Source: Cephalotrichum gorgonifer (taxonomy: Eukaryota > Ascomycota > Sordariomycetes > Microascales > Microascaceae). From it: a stretch of DNA of 64,000 nt. Below, piece after piece: positions 54,922 through 64,000 of this stretch (position 1 is the first letter of the stretch; each line of letters opens with the position of its first letter). The notes under the pieces were generated by a model that saw only the letters and a program-made list of their open reading frames with translations, was not told the DNA's origin and did no database searches. The stretch is taken from the NCBI GenBank assembly GCA_900312665.1, contig ONZQ02000022.1:124001-188000 (forward strand), in the 5' to 3' direction. Position numbers and translations under genes: made by a program.

Positions 54922-57391
54922 CTAAGCGCACAAAAAGTCCACCCCCAGCTCCCTCGCAATGCCCTCCCAGTCCCACACCCTCATCCACTCCCCTCTCCCC
55001 ATCGACCTCCACACCTCCTCCAGCAGCACCAGCACGAGGTCGCAGTTGCCCATGCCCGTGTACCCTCTCACCGCCCTCACAGCCCTCCTCACCTTCCCCT
55101 GCTGTTCGGGCGTGAAGCACGCCGTTCCGAGTATCAGGCACGGGATGAGGAGCAGCCTCTGCGACGGGTCAGACGGCTTGAACGTCTCGAGCAGCGAGAG
55201 CGCCTCCTCGACCGTCGTGGTGATGCGCGGGTCCTGCAGCTCCGGGCGGCGGATCGGCGGCGGTGAGGATGACCGGTCGTCCTCCGGCGTCCTCGTGCCG
55301 GCGTCGTGCTGATGCATCGAGTCCCGCCTGGAGACCGCCCCGCCGGAGCCCTCGGACGACGACCGCGATGGGGAGAAGGCCCGCTGCGACTCGTGCTCCA
55401 GCGTCCCCACGTCCCCATGCGACTCGTCGTCCTCGTCCTCCATCCTGACCTCCATCCCGTTCCTCGCCCCGGCTCTCGCCCCCGGCGCCGCGCTGCTGCT
55501 GCTGGGTGGGTAAATGGTCCGGAAGAGGTACAGCCACATGGTCTGCTTATACAGTAGCGCGACCCGGTCCCTACTATCCCCCGCCGCCCACCTCGGCGTC
55601 CACATCCGGATTTGGGAGTCGATCTCCGCCGCACGGTGAAGGCTCGAGTAGTCGACGAGCTGGTCGGCTCCCGCAAGGATGTTCGCCCGTATCGTGGCGC
55701 GGATGCTCGTGATCTGGCTCATGTACCCAAACAGGCCGTCCGACACGCCGATGAGTCGCGGCGGGTGGAGGGACGGATCGACGCCGGTGCCGGCGCCGCT
55801 CGCCACCCTCCCTCCCTCGGGAAGCCCCGCATGCGAGAGCAGGTCGTCCGCGAAGATGTGGTACTCGAAGAACTCAGTGATGAAGGCTAGGAACGTCGGG
55901 TCCTCGGGCGGCGAGTGCCCGATCAGGCTCTGGTACGCCTGCAGGTGCAACCTGTGCTCGCCCCTGGGGTTCCCGTCGACGAGGGTCCGCAGGAGGAGGC
56001 AGAGCATTTGGCCGTACCGCGCCGTCAGCACCATCTCGTTCTCGGGACCGGACTTGTCGCCCGACGAGCGGCTCATATCCTCGTAGAGGCACCGCATGGC
56101 CTCTTCGCGGTGGAAGTCGGCGCGTGCCCGCAGCGACTCGGCAGTCACGACCTCACCGCCGCCGGAGGAGGAGTGATCCCGGAGGAGCTTGATGCCGTAG
56201 GGGGCGTCGAGGTCGATATGGCCGGCGCTGAGGTTCAAGACGGAGTGCATTAGTCCCTCGTGGCGCGTGGCGAGCTGGAGGACGATGTCCTTGAAGGCGT
56301 TGCGGTGCTCCCCTTCGACAGTCAGGACGTTGCCAAGGTGGTTGCAGTAGTGGCGCCAGAAGATCTTGTCCTCGGCCGTCTCGACGCCGTGGAAGATGGG
56401 GGGCATGGTGATTGACGGGAGGCTCTCCCTGCAGAGGCGGGCTGTCGGGGGTCAGGTTAGATTGGACCAGGTTAAAGGTATTTCCCCCCCGGCCCGCGAC
56501 GGTTTATAGGCGATGGGGATTGGGATTGGGTTGTACTGCTTACCCTCTTCCGCCCTCTCCTTCCCGCTCCTCCACATCTGCTTTTCGTGATATCCCTCGC
56601 ACACCACTGCGTTTTTCTCGCAGTTCATGCCTAGTACCAACACTTAGTTAGAACTACCGCCCTCTCGCGAAAAGAAAAACAAAGAAAAGAGAGTGAGTAA
56701 GTTACAAGTCCGAAGTCATGGGGGTACACGTACACCTCGGCTTCGCCTCATCACACTTCTTCTTCCTCTTCCGGCAAGTGATGCACCCGGTCTTCGACCT
56801 CCCCTTGGCGCCCTTATTCGCCGTAACGACAGGCGTGAGGGGATGCTTCCTCGGCCTGCCCCTCGGCCTCTTCGGCTTCTGGCCCTTCTCATCCACCACC
56901 GCCGCCACCGCCCCGCCGGCGCCACGCTCCTGTGCACCCCCGTCCACGAGGGGCACCTGCTCCAGCAGCCTCATGTCGAAGTCGTCATCATCCACTATCT
57001 CGACCTTCGGGGCGGGCGTGTCGTCGGAGGTCCAGGGGGTGTTGACCTCGGGGTCCCGGTTCGCTAGGCCGTCCATCATGGACCATGAGTCTGTGTACGA
57101 CGAGGCGGCGGAGTTCACCATCGAGGATGAGGCGGAGGAGGCGTAGGGGTCCATTCCCGGGCTGACGGGGGAGAGCTGGCCGGTGTGAAGAATCGAGGTC
57201 GGAGACTGGACGTGGGTGTGGCCGTGGCCGTGGCCGTGGCCGATGATCCAGGTCGGCATCGAGGGCGAGGCCGAGTGGGTGTGGTGGTCCGGGCCGGACG
57301 GATGGCCGTCCTCGGAGGACATGCTGTGGTTGTCGGACCAGAGGGTGTCCCTCTCATGGGTGGGGATGGGCAAGGGTGTTGAGCGGGCCAT
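54922..57391 (-). CDS. Zn(II)2Cys6 transcription factor with AT-hook (3 exons)
   Basis: Exons 57391-56734, 56630-56544 and 56441-54922 give 754 residues. The donors are GTACGT and GTAAGC. Residues 1-170 are Ser/Pro/His-rich and acidic. An AT-hook core RGRPRK lies at about 177-182. The binuclear zinc cluster is at 203-230 with canonical spacing C-x2-C-x6-C-x6-C-x2-C-x6-C (starts CITCRKRKKKC). Intron 1 splits the codon of its fourth Cys. The fungal-specific regulatory domain (PF11951-like) follows, with FWRHYCNHLGNVLTVEGEHR, LATRHEGLMHSVLNLSAGHI and a C-terminal MGRGEWMRVWDWEGIAREL helix region. A Ser/Gly insert lies around residues 540-620. The target genes are unknown; the N-terminal combination favours minor-groove plus CGG-type binding. 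Confidence 0.88.
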
Positions 57392-58806
57392 TGCGCTGCG
57401 AAGGGGACGCCCATGCCAGAACGGGGAGCGTAAAGTAGGTGTGGGATGTTGCAGTCTACGGGGATGGCTGGGCTACGGGTTGGTGATAATAATGGGGGGT
57501 TATGAGGTCGTCAACTGTCTATGGCAAGGCCTGGAGGGCTGAAGGCTGAAGGCTGAGAGGGGTTTCCTTTTTTTTTGGTCCTTCGAGCTGTTACAGGGTA
57601 GTTGCAACACACGAATAGATCCAGTTGGATTGGCCAGGAGTATCCAAGGGCTCTCCGTCCGGAGGAGGGATGAAGGGCTGTAGGCGACAAAGACCTAGGG
57701 TTACCGGCTAAGTTCGGTGGAGCGGCAAAGGGGGGGAACGGAAGATGTAAGAAAAACCAAGGAGTTGGGCGAATGGCGATAGATGAATACACCAGCACCG
57801 GGAGTCCAGTCCAACGGAGAGGCCAAAAATTCCAAGCGGGGCGATCGATATACAGTAGTAGTCGGATGACGACAGGCCTCGCTGTCTTGCCGAATCGGGA
57901 AGGGAGAGGGGAGAGGTTACGTGTGCTCCGGAGCAGGTTAAGCAGTACTCGGACTCAGCGTTACGCGTTCCGCGGAGCGCCGGGAGATGTGACGATGCCG
58001 GGGACGCGAGGTGGAGGAAGCGGGCGAAGTGTCCAATCGTTGGGTTTCGCGGGAGCTTGCTCTCTCTATCACCACCAGGTGTTGTTTCCGCTCGCGTATT
58101 CACTCGATTTCCAGGGTCGATACCGGGGCAAGGGGGGTCATGCTCCGGGTTTCCTCGGGTCAGGGACTAAGAAGAGTTTTCGGAAGGTCGAATGTTCGCC
58201 GCGCGGGGAAGGAGGAAGGAGGGGGGGAGAAGGGGAAAGCTACCAGTTCCCAGAGTATGGCGGGATCCGGAGGGAGGAAGTCATTGTGGACCGAGAGGTT
58301 GTTCTTATGTTGGGCGGTGATCAAGTGGTCGCGAGTGTCTGAAGATCAAGAAACCGCGGAAAGGTTGTCTCTTTAGCGCGAACAGAGCCAGGTTTTGGCG
58401 GGCGGAATGGGGTGGTTATTGTAGTTGATAAAGGTGGACTGGACCACTTCCTGTCCGTGTTGCCCCCCGAAAATAGTGACGGGAGACGGAAGACGGGGGG
58501 CGGTTTGGGGGGGGGAGATGTTTAGAAGCGTTCGGGCGCTTTAATCCATAGAATTTGGCAGGTGATGGGACAAGGAGATTCAGGATTCCAGGAAATGTTT
58601 CCGCCTCTCCTTTAGAGTGGAGGGTGGAGAGGGTGGAGGTTGCAAGGGTACAAGGGGTGGGTTGCGACAGGAAACGAGCAAAATTGAGGGGGGAGTAAAG
58701 TAAAATAAAATAAAACCCCAGGAGAATTAGAGACAAAGTGTACTCCTACGAGTAATAATCCCTGCTTAGGCCAGAAACCTAACACATGAGAGCAGATCAA
58801 GCACGC

Positions 58807-58823
58807 GGGGGGGGGGGGGGGGG
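58807..58823. repeat. Poly-G tract, 17 nt
   Basis: Uninterrupted run of 17 G in the gene-free right part. Confidence 0.95.
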
Positions 58824-59177
58824 TAGGGGAAGGAGGGAGGGGGAGTAGAGGTATTAGAGCCCGTATGCATGTACTACGAGCGGAGGTAATAGAGTATGGA
58901 GTAGTAGCAATTACTACGACGAGTACCAAGGGGAAGGAGGGAAGGTTCAGGTGGGGCTGAATTTCGTGCAGCGGGTGTCTCAATGCTCCCCAAGAGAGGT
59001 ACTTGAAAACTCGTCGATCCCCGCGGCACAACGGGCCAGGCCTTCAAGCACTTCGAACCGCGGAAAAGGTCATGGGGGGGGGAAGTACCTGTAAAGGGAA
59101 AGGAAAAGGGGGTGGGAGGGATCTACGAGCACATCTCTCGATCCTGAACACGGCCAAGACCCAAAAGTCGAGGGTCG

Positions 59178-59208
59178 CACACACACACACTCACACTCAC
59201 ACACACAC
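59178..59208. repeat. (CA)n microsatellite with two TCACAC interruptions
   Basis: About 31 bp of CA dinucleotides broken twice by a T. Confidence 0.9.
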
Positions 59209-60938
59209 GCCACAAGCCGATCCAGACAAGCCAACCAAGCCTCTACCCACCACCTGCCAAGGGCCCCCCGGTATGTTTTTGCCGTGGGCGGGTGGGTGGG
59301 GTGAGGTTGAGGTTGGGAAGTGGAAATTGGCAAGAGCGATCGACCAGCATCACACCCGTACCTCTGGCACATGTATCCTTGCACTCGTACGAGTACGTAC
59401 TCCACACTTCGTACTCCACACTCCACCGCCCGCCCCCCGTGGTTGGTTACACGCTGCAAGTTACAAGTATCGTACACACCCTCACTATACCTACTGGGGT
59501 CATCACACTCCACTCCGTTTCTTCACCCTCACTTCACATTCCTGATATCGATGCGACGAGACTCGTCACTTGTGCGAGGGGCGTGGCGGCATCGTGCAGC
59601 TTCTTGATATCAAGCTGCCAGATAATAGATGGATGATCGGATAGCCGTGGCCTGATAACCCTGCAAGTCCCGATACCTCGTAGATTCCGTATCGCAAGAG
59701 TACAGGTACTCTCAAGGGGCAAAGAAGGAGCCATTCACAACGGATACTAGAAGATAGGCACACTAGTGGAGGTCTTCTCCCCTTTGCCCGGCAGGGCAGG
59801 CGGGCTCTAATCTGACATTTAGTATAATACAACCCGGCGGATCTATCACATCTCAGTATACCCACCCAGTCCCGGCAGTTTTCGTGATGAGACCGGCGAG
59901 GGAGGTATTCGAGGAGTGTTTAAAGTGCAAGCCAAGTACCAACTCATACTCATACTTGTACCCATTCTCAGGGTGGTCTCACGGGGGCGTGGAGGTTGAC
60001 TGATCCCCTGGTGACAGTGCGTCTGTGGAGCCCCTCCCAAAACTATGCTCCCTCCTGCTCCCGCCGTCCATGCTCATGTCTATTGCGATTTTAATTTCGT
60101 GCAGGGGATGGGAGGTCTTAGGTATGACATTAGGTATCCTTCGTGGGACCCTGGATTTGCTAACGGAACGGACCCGCTCGGGCGCCTTGGCAGCCGACAA
60201 GTACTTGTACTGTCACTGTTGCTGTACTTGCGCTAGCACGGGAGTATCCATATGGATCCATATACTCTGTCCTACTGGTATTATTCTTAAAGCTGCCTCA
60301 AACTTGGAACTCCGCCAACGATGATACCAATTCCGCCAAAGAATGCTCATCCCTGTGCTTTCTTTTTCTTCCATAGTCTCCGTTCACACACTCCAACCTC
60401 TCAACTCCTAAAACCCCTCTCCATCGATGACTCCCACTTATAACTAGCTCCGAAAACAATGAAACCCACCACTCGTAAACGCCGTTTGTTCTCCCTCCCC
60501 GCCACCCCACAACATGAATAATGAATGGCTCGAGGGGTTGATTGACGGGAGCAACCCTGCGGGGGCCCACGTCGCCCCGTTGGCGTTGGTCCCTTCCCCC
60601 GCAGCCCGTGCAGGAGACGCCCCACCAAGGGACACATCTGGACTGGACTCACCCCCCTCACCCCCCTTCTCTCTTCTCTCTTCCCCTTCTTTCATCACCA
60701 CCCATATTTTTACTTTACATTTCCAGTCGTACTTGTACTAGTCCTCTCTCTATACAGGCATAATCGCCTTACTTTCCCCGAATGGCGACTGGATCGTCGG
60801 CCTCATTATCGTTATCAACGGGATTGGGAGGGGCGACGGGAGTAGGTTTACAACGGGAGGAGCGGAGACTCGATCGTCATCAAAACTCATCGATCGGGTA
60901 GGGAAACGGCCCGTCTCCGCCTGTCTCTCCGCTCCCCT

Positions 60939-60952
60939 CCCCCCCCCCCCCC
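60939..60952. repeat. Poly-C tract, 14 nt
   Basis: Uninterrupted run of 14 C, that is poly-G on the minus strand. Confidence 0.95.
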
Positions 60953-61967
60953 TTCTTTCCCCTTTTGTTCATTCTTCCTCTCTCCTCCCACTCCCCATGA
61001 CCAGTGTGTTTTTCTTGAGGGATGATGCTCGAGGAGAAACAAAAACAGCACGTGGACCCGCGACACAAGACAAATAAAACAGCACACCGAGTCTGACACC
61101 CTGCGACTCATATTTAAGATTACTGAGCGTGCGACAGAGACAAGAGAAAGGGGGCGCTAGTACCTAACGAGAATCGGCCGGACCTAGACCGAGCCGAAAA
61201 GGGCTGGGAGGAGGGGCTAGGCACCTAGGGGGGCAGGTGAGGAGGAATCGGCCGCGAAAAGGCCTCCGTCCAACGCCTCTGTGTACTGGAACTAGACGTA
61301 TAATGGATACTCCCCCCGTCCTCATACTCGTACTCGTACTCGCGCTCCCAAATACCGACTCTTGAACCGAGGACTTCGAGCGTACTTTGGTAACTCATAA
61401 TACTCGACGACAAACACAAATAGTATTTGCAAGCCCGTGGGGGTCACACGTCGGACTATGACCTGATCCCGGACTTCCTATTAGTTCAATGTTACGAGAA
61501 TTCCGCGTCCGTTCCTCCATACTACATTGTACGGTACTGCAAGCACACACATGGACATGTATGGACGAATAAGTACCCCGCATGCTTTGTTCGACTCATA
61601 ACTCGCCGGACATGCGTATGCGAGTAACTTGTAATAATAATAATACCACAAAGCGCGTGCAACCGCCCCTCCCTCCCGCCCTTTCCCCCGACATTCCTGC
61701 TCGTCGACGTCATGCTCTGCAGTGCCAACATCGCCTGGCCTATCCGAGTACTTGCACTTGCACGAAGTAATACAATTCCCGAGCTCATAATACGTAAAGA
61801 CAGTCCAGCCAGGCCCCTCCTACCTGCCATTTTTTTTTTATTGGCTGCTTTCTATTGGCATGCACTCGCATGAGTACCTGTCCATTCCCTCGTTTCGACT
61901 TCTGTTCTCGGCAGCGGGTCCAGACTGTCCCAGGTATTGGTATAACGTAGTACTAGTATAGAGGAGT

Positions 61968-62001
61968 GGCCCGCCATGGAGGCCCGCCATGGAGGCCCGC
62001 C
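61968..62001. repeat. GGCCCGCCATGGA tandem repeat, 2.6 copies
   Basis: Two perfect 13-bp units at 61968-61993 and a partial third, followed by degenerate GCCCTTG words. Confidence 0.9.
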
Positions 62002-64000
62002 CTTGCCCCTTGGCCCTTGGCCCATGCCTTTGCCCGTGCCCCAACCTGCCCCATGCTCCCAAGCTCAAATCACAGCATCCCGAGCGACAAATAGCAACTA
62101 TTCTAGAACGCCACCAAGATGCATGCACCAGCAAACAAGCTCATGCCCGGTAAGACTCCACCAAACAAAACATCTCCACAGCAGGTCCGTCCGTCCCTCC
62201 CTTCGGTATGGTGTGGCCTGCCAGGAACAGGCGCCCTGACTGAATCTCGGGAATGGGAAAGGATTCTTTTTTTTTTCGGTTGCTCCTCTCCTTCTCTTCT
62301 CCTTCGACCGCTACCGCGCTTCTATCAGGCTAAAAGGGCCTTTCTTGCCCACTACCCGGAGCCGCTTTACCAATATACTAGTACGACGGGATCGGGAAGG
62401 GTATCAGCGGTGGGACGACATCGTCTGGATGAATTGGTTGTTCTCTTGTCTTCTCCTCCTCCTCGCCCCCCCCATTCATCGTCCCCCCTACCTTGGTTCT
62501 TTGGTTCTTTTTTCCTTTCCTTCTCTTGCAAGTTTCTGTCGGACAGAACCGGATGAATGGCTCCTTGCTCGCCCCTTTCCCCCCTCTTCTTCTTCCCGAG
62601 CTCGCCGCCTATCATTACATTAGCGGATCTTTTCCCCCGGTGAGATGACGCAATGCCATACTAGTACAGAGGAAACCAACACTCCAAGTACTTGTGATAC
62701 TAGGGTAGGGATGCAGTCAACTGTCTGCGCCTGGACTAGACTCAGCCAGGTGAAGATAGTTAACCTAGTGGGTCGCCAGAAGGGCGGGCCCGCTCGGCAC
62801 TCCCCTTCTCACCGAGTTGAGTCTCTCTTTGCTAAATCCCTCCATCAATCTGACGCCTTATCCCATCATCCGATGGGGATCGCGAACTGAAAGCCCCCGG
62901 ACGACAATTGTAGCCCCCGAAAATAAGGCAACCATTTTGCTTTTTGGGCTGAAGCTGTCAGAGATTCCGGAGCATCCTCATCCAGAGTGCCTCTGCTCCC
63001 TTAAAATTTACGAGTAATAACTACACGACGACGACAACAGAGACAAGGAGGAAGTACCTATTTGGTGCAAGTACAAGTCCTGGTACTTGTGGACTTGCAG
63101 ATGGGACTTATGATGCCTACTTGTCCAAGCTCGTGGGGTGGGTGCCGACCCAGAGAAAATAAAAGAGGGGAAAGATCCAGGGTTACGCACCGACCCCCAC
63201 GCCAAGTCGGAATCCCTTCCTCAACCCACAGAGAGAACATTACTTGACACCACCTTCCTCATCTCGAGGGCTCGGGACGAGGTAGAGGGAGGCAGTCTCG
63301 AATGTTATTCTGCCCATATATTATTTATGACATGGCAACTATTGCGGCGAGACGGTGGAGATGTCGTTTCCACCAATATCCTCGTCCAAGTCTTATTATT
63401 ACATACCCGATTTTATCTCTCTTCTTCTTTTCTTTTTTGTTTCCTTGTGCAATGTAAAAAAAAAAACATGTGGGAGAGGATGGATTGGCGAGTTTGACAA
63501 TTCCTGATCGCTCCGGAGCGCGGGGTGTTGTGTGGAGTTTCGGAACCAGTCCCCTTGTCTCTCCCTCATTCCCCCCTCTCTTTCCTTCTTTTCATTTTAA
63601 CAAGGGAGGGGGTTCGAGGGTCCGGATGGCTGGCTAATTGGCCATAGGACTTCCTTCTTAGGCATTATGTTATCGTGACATTTCCCTTTCCTTTCTTCCC
63701 CCCTTCCCCGTCCTGTCCCCTCGTTCCTCCCCTTGGATGTGCCTCCTGCCCCGCTCCTTCCCAGTCCACCCACACCAGGCGACTAGGGGTAATAGCGGCC
63801 GAATGGGAACCGGGGGCTCGTGGCTCCTTCCGTATGCACATGAAAAGTAATACGAAGCAGATAATAGACAGCCTGAATCCCAATTTTGGCCCAATCTTCC
63901 TTTCGTAGTGCCTCCGGATCGCTCGCGCATCCTTCGTCCCCTTCATCGCCAGCCACGTCCAATTGAAGCTACTGGGCATAACTATATTCTGTACAAAAGT

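Larger units (their letters stand above)
57392..64000. other. Gene-free right end, 6.6 kb
   Basis: No frame here has a recognisable domain or convincing splice structure. The sequence resembles the left end: poly-G or poly-C tracts, TACTCGTA-type microrepeats and overlapping short frames. The first about 1 kb is probably promoter and 5' UTR of the Zn(II)2Cys6 gene. Confidence 0.55.

Overview
The window is nuclear DNA of a filamentous ascomycete (Pezizomycotina, most like a Sordariomycete). The evidence is short spliceosomal introns with GTRNGT donors and CTAAC-type branch points, a HET-domain gene, a Zn(II)2Cys6 regulator, a cytochrome b5/acyl-CoA dehydrogenase fusion, and long intergenic spacers with poly-G tracts and TACTCGTA-like microrepeats. 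The genus cannot be fixed from sequence alone.

Layout. 1-13.6 kb has no recognisable gene. 13.65-15.58 kb (minus) is mitochondrial-type asparaginyl-tRNA synthetase (3 exons). 15.6-27.2 kb is an accessory, repeat-rich tract. It holds a candidate small cysteine-rich secreted protein gene, a compound tandem repeat, a decayed p34/AAGAB-like gene fragment, a C-rich minisatellite, a terminal-inverted-repeat element, and an ankyrin-type fungal protein gene on the minus strand that carries an apparent one-base frameshift and a 21-bp repeat in an intron. 27.43-28.50 kb (plus) is a microbial-type poly(ADP-ribose) glycohydrolase-like protein.

31.3-53.8 kb contains four genes for a shared two-finger zinc module (C-x12-C-x13/14-H-x4-H, then C-x2-C-x12-H-x5-C, followed by a conserved W..hW+hhFP tail). 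One copy is fused behind a HET (heterokaryon incompatibility) domain. Conserved genes sit between them: a low-complexity fungal protein, the cytochrome b5/acyl-CoA dehydrogenase fusion, and FEN1/Rad27 flap endonuclease. In the FEN1 model a 5-nt microexon encodes the catalytic Asp34. 50.5-51.3 kb holds a cluster of perfect hairpins, one with 25-bp arms. 54.9-57.4 kb (minus) is a Zn(II)2Cys6 regulator with an AT-hook. 57.4-64 kb shows no gene I can support.

How the genes relate. FEN1, AsnRS and the dehydrogenase are housekeeping or metabolic genes with no operon-like linkage. The HET-zinc fusion and its three module-sharing neighbours form the only candidate functional group. By analogy with fungal allorecognition loci, the zinc module could be a recognition or adaptor part feeding a HET effector. 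That is inference, not shown by the sequence.
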